Assembly (NCBI RefSeq): GCF_964332355.1
Contig: NZ_OZ201293.1
Coordinates: 1,302,001-1,366,000, forward strand
Length of the DNA: 64,000 nt
Reading direction: 5' to 3'
Source: Imbroritus primus
GTDB taxonomy: Bacteria > Pseudomonadota > Gammaproteobacteria > Burkholderiales > Burkholderiaceae
The notes under the pieces are model-generated. The model was not told where the DNA came from and made no database searches. It saw only the letters and a program-made list of their open reading frames with translations. Position 1 is the first letter of the stretch. Every line of letters begins with the position of its first letter. Below are positions 52,347 to 60,645 of this stretch, piece by piece. Made by a program: the position numbers and the translations under genes.

Positions 52347-52796
52347 TTATTTCAAAGGCTTGAGGTCGAGCAGCAATTCACGCTTGCCGTCCGCACCGCG
52401 GGTGCCGGGCGCGAGAACAATGCGTGCCATGCATTGCGTCGTGGCGCGCTCCACGTTCTTGTGCTGCAGGCGCCGGCGGAAGTTGCGCGCATCGTTGCCC
52501 AGCAGGTAGCCGGCTGCCTGGCCGGCGATCTCCACACGGATCGCGCGTGCATCCGCCGGATGGTCGTCAATGGGCAGCAGGAGGGCGGCTGTGTCATGCT
52601 GGGCTGCATCGCCGGCCAGCCGGGCCAGGGTGGGCTGGTCGGTGGCGTCCTCGGCCAGCCGGACGGAGAACGCACCGGGCGACGGCCACACCAACGCGAC
52701 CGTCCGTGAGGGCGCCTGCTGCTTGCGCTGTGCGCGACGTTGCAGGTAGTAGACGATGGCCGCGGTGATCACTGCGGCCGCAATCAGGATTTCCAA
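52347..52796 (-). CDS. Membrane-anchored HIRAN-like domain protein
   Basis: About 149 residues from a TTG start at 52796, which has GAAGGAAC upstream; no ATG lies near. An N-terminal hydrophobic segment LEILIAAAVITAAIVYYL anchors it, followed by a basic stretch QRRAQRKQQ. The C-terminal part (DARAIRVEIAGQAAGYLLGN) resembles the HIRAN domain pattern (DxxAIxVxxxGxxVGYL) found with DNA-repair helicases and nucleases. This is pattern likeness, not a firm assignment. Divergent from the gene at 52915. Confidence 0.6.
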   Translation of the reverse strand: MEILIAAAVITAAIVYYLQRRAQRKQQAPSRTVALVWPSPGAFSVRLAEDATDQPTLARLAGDAAQHDTAALLLPIDDHPADARAIRVEIAGQAAGYLLGNDARNFRRRLQHKNVERATTQCMARIVLAPGTRGADGKRELLLDLKPLK

Positions 52797-52914
52797 CGGT
52801 GTTCCTTCGACGTGACGGCGGGTCACCCAACCCGCCCAGACCGCTATTGTACGCAGCAGGTGCTCGCATCGGGCTGACGATGCTAGGATGGCATGCACAC
52901 ATCGGGAGTCCACC

Positions 52915-53199
52915 ATGGCCAAGCGCGAGCGTACGGCGAAAGTCCTGCAGGAAGAGCTAAGCCGTCGCATTCACCGGATCGACGAGATTGCCGAAGATGG
53001 CGCCCGTCTCCAGGTGCCGCTCCCGCAAGCGCATGCCCGCGACGCGCGCGGACGTAACTGGGATATCAAGCGCATCGACCGCGCCACAGGTTATGAACGC
53101 GCCATCCGCGCGGTGATCGACGGATTGCGCGATGAGTTTGATCTGGCAGAAAGCACCGGCGGTACTGGTCGCCCGGCGCCGGCCAATCCGTTCGACTGA
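52915..53199 (+). CDS. Conserved-looking small protein of unknown function
   Basis: 94 residues, charged and soluble: MAKRERTAKVLQEELSRRIH then QVPLPQAHARDARGRNWDI and IRAVIDGLRDEFDLAE. No family recognised. Predicted helical with a central Arg/Asp-rich loop. ATG 52915 preceded by GGGAG. Codon use is like its neighbours, so it is probably a real gene. Confidence 0.65.
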   Translation: MAKRERTAKVLQEELSRRIHRIDEIAEDGARLQVPLPQAHARDARGRNWDIKRIDRATGYERAIRAVIDGLRDEFDLAESTGGTGRPAPANPFD

Positions 53200-53341
53200 A
53201 GCAGGGCCCACCGCAGTCGCCGTTTCCGCAGCATTCCCTCACCACCGTCCTTTTTCCAGCAACTGAAGCAAGCCGGGCCCGGTCAAGGGCGCCCGCAAAA
53301 AAGCCTGCATCACCTCCCGGGTAAACCCTTTCCTTCGTTAA

Positions 53342-53372
53342 CTTGTATCTACATGTATTAATACATTAGAAT
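53342..53372 (+). promoter_or_regulatory. Promoter with overlapping HutC/GntR-like palindromes
   Basis: CTTGTATCTACATG (53342-53355, 12 of 14 match to the HutC-type CTTGTATATACAAG) overlaps a perfect palindrome ATGTATTAATACAT (53353-53366). A -35 TTGTAT (53343-53348) and -10 TAGAAT (53367-53372) with 18-base spacing frame it, giving a start near 53379, 27 bases before the Bug gene. The downstream GntR/UTRA protein is the natural candidate to bind here. Confidence 0.55.
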
Positions 53373-53405
53373 CCAGTCCATTCGCAAACACGAGGGGTGA
53401 CGGTC

Positions 53406-54386
53406 ATGGGTCTGGCGCACTATCGGTATGCAGTACATCTGTTCACGGGAGTCGTCATCGGGCTGACGGCAGGGGGCGCGGTCGCCCAGGATCCTTATCC
53501 GACGCGGCCGGTCCGCATGGTGGTGCCGTTTCCGGCCGGCGGCCCGACGGACATCGTGGCGCGCCCGCTGGCCCAGAAGCTGTCCGAGGCGCTTGGGCAG
53601 CAGGTCATCGTGGACAACCGGGGTGGCGCAGGCGGGACGATTGGCGCGGATGTCGCCGCCAAGGCTCCCGCAGACGGTTACACGTTGCTGATGGGCACGG
53701 TCGGTACGCAGGCCATCAATTCCTCGCTTTACAAGAAGCTGCCCTACGATCCGGCGCGCGATTTCGCGGCGGTGTCGCTGGTGGCCGCCGCGCCGGTCGC
53801 GCTGGTGGCGCATCCGAGCGTGCAGGCCAAATCCGTCAAGGAACTGATCGCGCTGGCCAAGACCCAACGCCTTGCGTTCGGCTCGGCCGGTAGCGGCTCG
53901 CCGGGCCACCTCGCGGGCGTGATGTTCGCTGAGGCGGCAGGCATCGAACTCATGCATGTGGGCTACAAGGGCAGTGCACCTGCCTTGAATGACCTGATTG
54001 CCGGGCAGATTCCGCTGATGTTCGATCCGGTGCAGTCGCCGCTGGCCAATATCAAGGCGGGCAAGCTGAAGCCGCTTGGCGTCTCCGGCGCCAAGCGCGC
54101 CGCCGTGTTGTCGGATGTGCCGACGATCGCCGAAGCCGGTGTGCCCGGTTACGAGATGACGGCATGGTGGGCCGTGTATGCGCCGCGCGGGACGCCCAAG
54201 GAAATCGTCGCGCGCCTCAATACGGAAATCGCCAAGGCTATGAAGTCCGCCGACATGCGGGACAAGCTGCAGCAGATCGGCATCGATCCGATCGGTTCGA
54301 GCGTAGCGGAACTGGAAACCTTTGGCGTCTCCGAGACTGCCAAGTGGAAAAAGGCCGTGACGCTGTCGGGCGCCACCGTGGACTGA
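53406..54386 (+). CDS. Bug/TctC-family periplasmic substrate-binding protein 2
   Basis: 326 residues. Signal peptide YAVHLFTGVVIGLTAGGAVA, mature QDPYPTRPVRMVVPFPAGGP. Core Bug motifs: GGAGGTIGADVAAKAPADGY and LMHVGYKGSAPALNDLIAGQ. It binds a carboxylate or other small anion in the periplasm. ATG 53406 is preceded by GAGGGG at 8 bases; GTG 53397 is an alternative. It opens the GntR-AcnX cluster, with no membrane transporter genes nearby. Confidence 0.88.
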   Translation: MGLAHYRYAVHLFTGVVIGLTAGGAVAQDPYPTRPVRMVVPFPAGGPTDIVARPLAQKLSEALGQQVIVDNRGGAGGTIGADVAAKAPADGYTLLMGTVGTQAINSSLYKKLPYDPARDFAAVSLVAAAPVALVAHPSVQAKSVKELIALAKTQRLAFGSAGSGSPGHLAGVMFAEAAGIELMHVGYKGSAPALNDLIAGQIPLMFDPVQSPLANIKAGKLKPLGVSGAKRAAVLSDVPTIAEAGVPGYEMTAWWAVYAPRGTPKEIVARLNTEIAKAMKSADMRDKLQQIGIDPIGSSVAELETFGVSETAKWKKAVTLSGATVD

Positions 54387-54425
54387 TGGCGGAGCCAGGA
54401 ATCGCGGAATGACGTGGTGGACTAA

Positions 54426-54464
54426 TACAGCGGCCTGATACAGCGGCCTGACGCAGTGGCCCGA
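54426..54464 (+). repeat. Three tandem 13-bp repeats
   Basis: TACAGCGGCCTGA at 54426-54438 and again at 54439-54451, then a degenerate copy CGCAGTGGCCCGA at 54452-54464 (9 of 13 match). They lie between the Bug gene and gntR, 36 bases before the gntR ATG. They could be regulatory iterons or a slipped-strand duplication. Confidence 0.8.
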
Positions 54465-54499
54465 TAATGGCGTCTGGATCAGTTCATGGATACATCACT

Positions 54500-55348
54500 A
54501 TGCAAGTCAATCGTGATACCGCGGTATCGCTGTACCAGCAGATCGCCGATGCGCTGACGCGCCAGATCGAGGAGGGCGCCTTCGCCGCCAGCGGCAAACT
54601 GCCGTCGGAGCATGCGTTGATGGAGCGCTTCCAGGTCAGCCGCGTGACCGTGCGCCAGGCCATCGATTGCCTACTGCGCGACGGCCATGTCGTGAAGAAA
54701 CAGGGCAAGGGCACGTTCGTGAAGACCCAGAAGGTGCAGCACGATCTGCATACCCTGCGTGGCTTCTACGACGCGCTGATCGAGCAGGGTATCGAGCCGC
54801 GCACCCGCTTGCTTGAGTTTAGCTCCGTGACGCCGCCGCCGGCGATTCGCAAGTTGTTTGGCGATGTCGACGGGCCATTCTTCCGGATGAAGCGGGTGTA
54901 CATGGTGGACGAAGCGCCAATTGCGCTTGCCTGGGCCTATTTGCCGCCGGAGGCAGCGCGCGTGTCGTGGGAGCAGGCCGACATCAAGCCGGTGTACAGC
55001 ATTCTCGAGCACGTGCTCGACATCCGCGTGACGCGTGCCAATGTGCGCATCCGCGTACAGCAGGCGGGTGCCGAAATCGGCAAGGCATTGGGGTTTGCGC
55101 CGTCCGCGCCGGTGCTGGTGATGGAGCGCGAGTCGTTCGATGTGCATGGAGCCGTCAAGGAGCAGACCACGTTCTACATCCGGCCGGACCGCTATGAGTT
55201 CACGCTGAGCTCATACGGGCCGCTGCCGATCGGATCGTCGATCCGCGAGGTTAACGAACAGACGAAGGAAAAACGTGCCGATCCGGCACGCGCTGGACCG
55301 GCGGGCCGTTCCCACCGGGCAGCGGCTGAACCACCCAAGAAGGAGTAG
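54500..55348 (+). CDS. GntR-family (HutC-type, UTRA) transcriptional regulator
   Basis: 282 residues. The N-terminal winged helix has LYQQIADALTRQIEEGAF and KLPSEHALMERFQVSRVTVR; the C-terminal UTRA domain has the linker QKVQHDLHTLRGFYDALIEQ and effector-pocket residues around TFYIRPDRYEF. A Pro/Ala/Lys-rich tail of about 25 residues ends the protein. UTRA regulators usually repress a neighbouring catabolic operon until a pathway ligand binds. It stops 2 bases before the AcnX gene. Confidence 0.9.
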   Translation: MQVNRDTAVSLYQQIADALTRQIEEGAFAASGKLPSEHALMERFQVSRVTVRQAIDCLLRDGHVVKKQGKGTFVKTQKVQHDLHTLRGFYDALIEQGIEPRTRLLEFSSVTPPPAIRKLFGDVDGPFFRMKRVYMVDEAPIALAWAYLPPEAARVSWEQADIKPVYSILEHVLDIRVTRANVRIRVQQAGAEIGKALGFAPSAPVLVMERESFDVHGAVKEQTTFYIRPDRYEFTLSSYGPLPIGSSIREVNEQTKEKRADPARAGPAGRSHRAAAEPPKKE

Positions 55349-55350
55349 CA

Positions 55351-56589
55351 ATGCAACTTGATGCAGAAGAACAGGCGATGCTGAATGGCGAACGGGGCGA
55401 AGCCGTTCAGGAGGCGATCCGCCTGCAGATGGAGATTGGCAAGTTCTGGGGCGCCAAGCGTTTCGTACCGGTGTCGAATGTCCACATGATGGGCGATATC
55501 GAAGTGCTGGGCGATGGCGGCAAAGGGTATCTGCAACGCATGGCCGCCAGCAATGCGCGTGCAGTGTGCTCGACCTCGACCAATGCGCGCTGCGTGGACT
55601 TTTCCTATGCCGAACGCCTGAATCAGGACCCGGAGACGGTGGGCAAGGAGACCCAGGTCATCCGCTTCCTGAAGAAGATGGATATCTCCACCGTCGACAC
55701 CTGCATCAACTACCAGACCGTCTATCAGCCGCATCTGGGCGAGCATGTGGCGTGGGGCGACACCGGGACGGTGATCTACGCCAATTCCGTGTTCGGTGCA
55801 CGCACCAATTTCGAAGGCGGACCGTCGGCACTGGCGGCCTCCCTCACAGGCCGCACGCCCGAGTATGGCTTTCACCTCGACGAGCATCGCCGTGGCACGT
55901 TCCAGGTCAATATCGATTTCGAACCGCGGGATTATGCGGACTGGGGCGCCATCGGCAAGCTGGTCGGCGAGCCGAACCAGAATTACTTCGCCGTGCCGGT
56001 GTTCACGGGAATCAAGCGCCGGCCGTCGGCCGATGAGCTGAAGCATCTCGGCGCTTCGCTTGCCTCATACGGATCGATGGGCATGTTCCACATGGTTGGC
56101 GTGACGCCCGAGGCGCGCACCGTGGAAGATGCTTTCCGAGATGCCAAGCCGTCGCACACCATGACGATCACGCGGGCGGATATCGACAGGGTCTATGCCG
56201 GTTACTCGGCCAAGGGCAGTCCGCTGAACCTGGTGGTGTTCTCCGCGCCGCAGATGTCGATCTACGAGATGAAGGCCCTGGCTGACCTGTTCCGTGGCCG
56301 TCGCATCAAGGAGGGCACGCAGGTGTTCATTACCACCAGCAATGGCGTGAAGAGCCACGCGCAGCAGCTGGGCCACCTGCAGACGCTCGAGGAAGCCGGG
56401 GCAGTCATCCTGGAAGGCGTGTGCTTCTACATCCTGCAGAACCTGCCGCAGATGCGGGACGAGAATGGCTGGAAGAATATCGTGACCAATTCGGCCAAGC
56501 TGGCCAATATCATCGGCGCGCACAAGTTCAATGCAATCCTGCGGCCGACCGACGCGTGCGTCGATATCGCCGTCAACGGTAAGGAGTAA
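55351..56589 (+). CDS. Aconitase X (AcnX) large subunit
   Basis: 412 residues of the DUF521/AcnX catalytic subunit. NSVFGARTNFEGGPSALAAS is the signature; the Fe-S Cys candidate is Cys118 (DTCINYQTV), with a second in EGVCFYI. Known AcnX enzymes dehydrate cis-3-hydroxy-L-proline (bacteria) or mevalonate-5-phosphate (archaea). None of the usual hydroxyproline partners is nearby, so the substrate is open. ATG follows the gntR stop by 2 bases. The pair with the small subunit is essential for activity. Confidence 0.88.
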   Translation: MQLDAEEQAMLNGERGEAVQEAIRLQMEIGKFWGAKRFVPVSNVHMMGDIEVLGDGGKGYLQRMAASNARAVCSTSTNARCVDFSYAERLNQDPETVGKETQVIRFLKKMDISTVDTCINYQTVYQPHLGEHVAWGDTGTVIYANSVFGARTNFEGGPSALAASLTGRTPEYGFHLDEHRRGTFQVNIDFEPRDYADWGAIGKLVGEPNQNYFAVPVFTGIKRRPSADELKHLGASLASYGSMGMFHMVGVTPEARTVEDAFRDAKPSHTMTITRADIDRVYAGYSAKGSPLNLVVFSAPQMSIYEMKALADLFRGRRIKEGTQVFITTSNGVKSHAQQLGHLQTLEEAGAVILEGVCFYILQNLPQMRDENGWKNIVTNSAKLANIIGAHKFNAILRPTDACVDIAVNGKE

Positions 56590-56594
56590 GCGCC

Positions 56595-57020
56595 ATGACG
56601 CAACAGACAACGATCCGCGTCAACCGCGCCTTCGGCGCTGTGGTGGAAGGCGAGGCAGTGGTTTCGGAAGAGGGTTTCAGCCCGCGCTATGACCTGGACC
56701 GCTGGTCGGGCGAAATCAGCCGGCCCGGTCACAAGCTAGAAGGCACGAACATCAAGGACAAGATCCTGTTCTTCCCGACGGCCAAGGGTGGTATCGCGGC
56801 GGGCTGGGCATTCTTTGACATCAAGACCAAGGGCATCGCGCCGAAGGCTTTCATTTTTGGCGTGACCAATCCGGTGATGGTGCAGGGAGCGGTGTTCGCC
56901 AACATCACGATCACCGAGGGCTGGGACCAGCCGGTGGCCGATGTCGTGCAAACCGGCGATATCGTGCGCGTGGATCCGGCGGCCAAGACCATTGTGATCG
57001 TCAAGAAAAAGAACGGTTGA
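56595..57020 (+). CDS. Aconitase X (AcnX) small subunit, swivel domain
   Basis: 141 residues, the DUF126 swiveling domain that completes AcnX. GTNIKDKILFFPTAKGGIAA is the substrate-loop region; the Ser-rich loop seen in many AcnX small subunits (PSGRGS) reads PTAKGG here, a difference that may change substrate. It starts 5 bases after the large subunit stop, so it is co-translated. Confidence 0.87.
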   Translation: MTQQTTIRVNRAFGAVVEGEAVVSEEGFSPRYDLDRWSGEISRPGHKLEGTNIKDKILFFPTAKGGIAAGWAFFDIKTKGIAPKAFIFGVTNPVMVQGAVFANITITEGWDQPVADVVQTGDIVRVDPAAKTIVIVKKKNG

Positions 57021-57148
57021 CAGGTGCGGCCGGCCAGGCTGGCCGGCATGTTCCGCAATCGCTTCCATCCGCCGGCCGGACGACGGCTCACAGAAGACCG
57101 CGTCCGGCATGCCTGTTTCATCGCAGGCAAGTGCAAGGAGACTGTTCC

Positions 57149-58123
57149 ATGCAAAGCAAAATCTTCCACGCGGTGGCCGTGGCCGGCCTCGTGCTGTCCG
57201 CAACCGGTGTACATGCCGATACCGCATATCCCTCCAAGCCGGTGCGGCTGATCATTCCGTTCGCGCCTGGCGGGGCGACTGATGTGGTCGGCCGCGCGCT
57301 CGGCCAGCGGCTGAGTGTCAAGTGGGGCCAGCAGGTCATCGTCGAGAACCGCGCGGGCGCTGGTGGCAATATCGGCGCCGACGTGGTCGCCAAGTCGGCG
57401 CCGGATGGATACACGATCCTGCTGGCATCGCCGGCGGAAATCACCATTAATTCGCATCTGTACCCGAAGATGCCGTTCGACCCGGCCAAGGACTTCGTGC
57501 CAGTCGCCAAGGTCGCGACGGCGCCGTTGGTGCTGGTGGTGCATCCATCGGTCAAGGCGAAGAATGTCAGCGAGCTGATTGCGGAGGCCAAGGCCGCGCC
57601 AGGCAAGCTGAACTATGCATCGTCTGGCTCGGGCGGCCCGCAGCATCTGGCCGGTGAACAATTCAAGATGGTCGCGGGCGTGGATATGCTGCATGTGCCA
57701 TACAAAGGCGGGGCCCCGGCAATTGCCGACCTGCTCGGCGGTCAGGTGCAGGTGTTCTTTGCGGGTGTACCGCCGGCGCTACCGCACATCAAGGCCGGCA
57801 AGATCCGCGCATTGGCTGCCACGAGCGCCAAGCGTTCACCGCTGCTGCCGGACGTGCCGACGGTGCGCGAAAGCGGCGGTCCGGACTTTGTCGTGGAGAA
57901 CTGGCAGGGCATTTTCGTGCCGGCGGGTACGCCGAAGGACATCGTCAGCAAGCTGCACACCGATATCACCGAGATCACGGCAAGGAAGGAGTTTGCAGAG
58001 AACCTGCTGGCGCAGGGTGCAGAGGCGACAGGGAGCACACAACAGGCCTTCCAGGCGTTCGTCGACGCGGAAAGTCGCAAGTATGCTGAGCTTGTACGCA
58101 AATCAGGTGCGAAGCTGGATTAA
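57149..58123 (+). CDS. Bug/TctC-family periplasmic substrate-binding protein 3
   Basis: 324 residues. Signal peptide MQSKIFHAVAVAGLVLSAT ending HADTAYPSKP, then PVRLIIPFAPGGATDVVGRA. Features GGNIGADVVAKSAPDGY and MLHVPYKGGAPAIADLLGGQ match Bug receptors. AAGGAG precedes ATG 57149. Its loops differ clearly from the Bug at 53406, so the two probably bind different ligands, or one serves sensing. Confidence 0.9.
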   Translation: MQSKIFHAVAVAGLVLSATGVHADTAYPSKPVRLIIPFAPGGATDVVGRALGQRLSVKWGQQVIVENRAGAGGNIGADVVAKSAPDGYTILLASPAEITINSHLYPKMPFDPAKDFVPVAKVATAPLVLVVHPSVKAKNVSELIAEAKAAPGKLNYASSGSGGPQHLAGEQFKMVAGVDMLHVPYKGGAPAIADLLGGQVQVFFAGVPPALPHIKAGKIRALAATSAKRSPLLPDVPTVRESGGPDFVVENWQGIFVPAGTPKDIVSKLHTDITEITARKEFAENLLAQGAEATGSTQQAFQAFVDAESRKYAELVRKSGAKLD

Positions 58124-58279
58124 TACACGCGAAATCGAGCCCGGAAGCGGCCTCTGCCACGCGAGGATGTAACATTCACTTACACCTGCAGCGCTTCTGT
58201 TAAAGCTTGCCGAGCCTGTGCCGCTTAAGCTGTGCATGATCCTGCGCACACACATGCAGGAACATACAAGGAGAGTGTC

Positions 58280-58435
58280 ATGAAAATGCTTCTGGCATTG
58301 TGCGTACTCGGCGCGTCGCTGCTGGCGGGTTGTGCGGTTTATACACCTGCTGGCCATGTGGTGGTGGACGATGGCGGACCCGGTCCGGGCCCGTACCACT
58401 GCCCACCGGGGCAGGCCAAGAAAGGGCGCTGCTGA
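58280..58435 (+). CDS. Small lipoprotein
   Basis: 51 residues. The signal peptide MKMLLALCVLGASLLAGC ends in the lipobox LLAG-C, so Cys18 would be lipidated. The mature part is short and Gly/Pro-rich (DDGGPGPGPYHCPPGQAKKG) with two further Cys. AAGGAG precedes the ATG. Similar short Pro-rich lipoproteins occur widely in Burkholderiales, function unknown. It is followed by a very strong terminator. Confidence 0.78.
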   Translation: MKMLLALCVLGASLLAGCAVYTPAGHVVVDDGGPGPGPYHCPPGQAKKGRC

Positions 58436-58472
58436 TGTATTGCATCTCGCGGCACGAACCCGTGAGATGCTG

Positions 58473-58514
58473 AACGGACCGCCCGGCGATCATGCCGGGC
58501 GGTCCGTTTGTTTT
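58473..58514 (+). terminator. Strong intrinsic terminator after the lipoprotein
   Basis: AACGGACCGCCCGGC (58473-58487) and GCCGGGCGGTCCGTT (58494-58508) form a perfect 15-bp stem with a GATCAT loop, followed by TGTTTT. Confidence 0.93.
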
Positions 58515-58556
58515 GTGGGTGACGCTATGGCTGGCGGTGCGACTGAGGGAGGATGG

Positions 58557-59465
58557 TCAGCGCGGCGGCAGCAGTTTGGTCGGGTCGGCCGGCTGGCCGT
58601 TCTGGCGTAGTTCGAAATGCAGCGAGGCCGGGCCTTTGGCCACGCGCCGGAAATGCCCGATGCGGTCGCCCTGGCGCACTTGCTGGCCTTCCTTGGCAGT
58701 GGCCTCGCCGAGATGAGCATAGGCGGTCATGCGGCCTTCAGTGGCCTTGATCAGCACAATGGTGCCGTAACCACGCAACTGGCCGCTAAAGGCGACGCGG
58801 CCATCATGGGCGGCATAGATGGCATCGCCGGACAGCCCTTCGATATCCAGCCCCTTGTTCCCCTTTTCCTCGTAGCCGCGCGTCACCTTACCGGCTGTGG
58901 GCCATTGCAGTGCATAGCCGGGCACGGCCTTGGGCGGTGGCGACAGCCGTGCCGGTGCGGGTAGCTTGGCATCCGGTGGGTCGGTGTCCTCCGGCATGGG
59001 TTTCATCGCCGTGGATGAGGGTTCGGGGCGAGTTGAGGCAGCCGGGTGTTCCGTTGCCGCGGGAACCTTACTGGTTCCCGCAGGCGCTGTTACACGCAGG
59101 ACCTGTCCGACCTGGATGACATTCGCATCGCTGAGCTGGTTCCATGCCTGCAGTTCGGTGTGCTTGTGGCCATGGCGGCGCGCAATGGCCAGCAGCGTAT
59201 CCCCGGGTTGCACGCGATAGTGCCCCGGCGGTACAGGCGCCTGTGTTGTCTCGGGTTTGAACAGCGGGGCAGGGGTGCTGGCGCTTGGCGGCGTGTCGGG
59301 TTTGCTCCAGGGATCCTGGTTCCAGCCCGCCGGCGGGGCGGGCATGGGCGATGATGTGCAGCCGGCCAGCAGCGCTGCCGGCAGCCATGAGAGGCACAAG
59401 GCCAGGCGGCCGGAGTTGAGGCGGGAAGTACAGTGGAGCAGGCGGCCGGGGAGATGGAAAAACAT
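58557..59465 (-). CDS. NlpD-like LysM/M23 murein hydrolase activator lipoprotein
   Basis: 302 residues. The N-terminus carries a hydrophobic signal ending WLPAALLAGC, a lipobox. A LysM domain (about 78-125) has YRVQPGDTLLAIARRHGH. The C-terminal M23-like domain has NKGLDIEG where catalytic LytM has HxGxD, so the zinc site is incomplete, as in NlpD, which activates amidases rather than cleaving. It acts at the outer membrane in septum splitting. ATG 59465 is the best start. Divergent from the methyltransferase. Confidence 0.88.
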   Translation of the reverse strand: MFFHLPGRLLHCTSRLNSGRLALCLSWLPAALLAGCTSSPMPAPPAGWNQDPWSKPDTPPSASTPAPLFKPETTQAPVPPGHYRVQPGDTLLAIARRHGHKHTELQAWNQLSDANVIQVGQVLRVTAPAGTSKVPAATEHPAASTRPEPSSTAMKPMPEDTDPPDAKLPAPARLSPPPKAVPGYALQWPTAGKVTRGYEEKGNKGLDIEGLSGDAIYAAHDGRVAFSGQLRGYGTIVLIKATEGRMTAYAHLGEATAKEGQQVRQGDRIGHFRRVAKGPASLHFELRQNGQPADPTKLLPPR

Positions 59466-59544
59466 GTGCGCAGTCGATGCAGCGTGCAAGGCTGCATCCC
59501 AGTATGATGGGGGCAGGATTGCGAAAGACCCAAGCATAACGCAA

Positions 59545-60180
59545 ATGGCCTCGACCACTGAAGATCTCGCCCATATTTCCGCACGTACCCTGCAGCATTA
59601 CAACACGCATGCCGAGCAGTTCCGCACCGGCACGTGGGATCATGATGTCAGCCAGAATATCGCCGCGCTGCTGCGCTTCATCACGGGGCCAGCACCATTC
59701 CGCATTCTCGATTTCGGCTGCGGACCGGGACGCGACCTGATGGCGTTTACCGCGCTGGGCCACACGGCAGTTGGTGTCGACGGCGCGGAACGGTTCGTCG
59801 AGATGGCGCGGCAGGCGTCTGGATGCACTGTCTGGCATCAGGATTTCCTGCATCTGGCGCTGCCGCCAGGGATGTTCGATGGCGTCTTTGCCAATGCCAG
59901 CCTGTTCCATGTTCCGAGCAGCGCGTTGCCTGGCGTCTTGCGTACCCTGTATGCGACATTGCGGCCAGAAGGCGTATTATTCTGCTCCAACCCCAGGGGC
60001 GCCAACCAGGAAGGCTGGAGCGGCGACCGTTACGGCACGTTCCATGATCTCGATCAGTGGCGGGCATTCATGTCGGATGCGGGGTTTGTCGAGCTCGAAC
60101 ATTACTATCGTCCTGCCGGGCTGCCGCGCGAGCAGCAGCCGTGGCTGGCGAGCGTGTGGCGGCGTCCCGCCGAAACTTGA
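59545..60180 (+). CDS. Class I SAM-dependent methyltransferase
   Basis: 211 residues. The SAM motif I is ILDFGCGPGRDLMAF at about 53-67 and VGVDGAERFVEMAR follows as motif II; VFANASLFHVPSSALPGVL is typical of methyltransferase 11/25. The substrate is unknown. ATG 59545 lies 79 bases from the divergent NlpD-like start. DgkA follows 31 bases after its stop. Confidence 0.88.
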   Translation: MASTTEDLAHISARTLQHYNTHAEQFRTGTWDHDVSQNIAALLRFITGPAPFRILDFGCGPGRDLMAFTALGHTAVGVDGAERFVEMARQASGCTVWHQDFLHLALPPGMFDGVFANASLFHVPSSALPGVLRTLYATLRPEGVLFCSNPRGANQEGWSGDRYGTFHDLDQWRAFMSDAGFVELEHYYRPAGLPREQQPWLASVWRRPAET

Positions 60181-60211
60181 TCCCCCGATCCGATCCGCTT
60201 CGATTGTCAGC

Positions 60212-60637
60212 ATGACCGCTCCTGATCCGCATTCCACGCATGGCCCGGCATCTACCGGCACCAGTGCCTTCAAGCACCCACCCGGCGCCGGCCGGCTCGC
60301 ACGTGCCACGCGCGCTTCGCTGCTTGGCTTGAAGGCTGGCTGGCGGCATGAGGCCGCCTTCCGCCAGGAGGTCTGGCTGGCGCTGATCCTGCTGCCGCTT
60401 GGTATCTGGCTCGCGCCTTCGCTGGCGTATGGCGTGCTAATGGCAGTCTCCATCGTGCTGGTATGGTGTATCGAGATGGTCAACTCGGCGGTGGAAGCGC
60501 TGGCCGATGCGATTTCGCTTGAGCATCATCCATTGCTGGGCCGTGCGAAAGACCTCGGTAGTGCGGCAGTATTCTTCAGCCTGCTCATTGCCGCAGGCGT
60601 GTGGCTCATGGCTGCCTACCTGCGCTTTTTTGCATAG
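60212..60637 (+). CDS. dgkA: Diacylglycerol kinase
   Basis: 141 residues. The three-helix DgkA core (about 35-140) has the family motif VWCIEMVNSAVEALADAIS with Glu residues for catalysis and phosphate contact, and GWRHEAAFRQE before the first helix. It phosphorylates diacylglycerol in the inner membrane, recycling lipid from envelope glycan synthesis. The 20-residue N-terminal extension is longer than in E. coli. PAP2 phosphatase follows 8 bases later, likely one transcript. Confidence 0.92.
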   Translation: MTAPDPHSTHGPASTGTSAFKHPPGAGRLARATRASLLGLKAGWRHEAAFRQEVWLALILLPLGIWLAPSLAYGVLMAVSIVLVWCIEMVNSAVEALADAISLEHHPLLGRAKDLGSAAVFFSLLIAAGVWLMAAYLRFFA

Positions 60638-60645
60638 ACGGCACC

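Noticed and set aside
54426..54464. CRISPR-like or plasmid iteron array
   Set aside because: Only three 13-bp copies with no spacers, and no replication or cas genes nearby.
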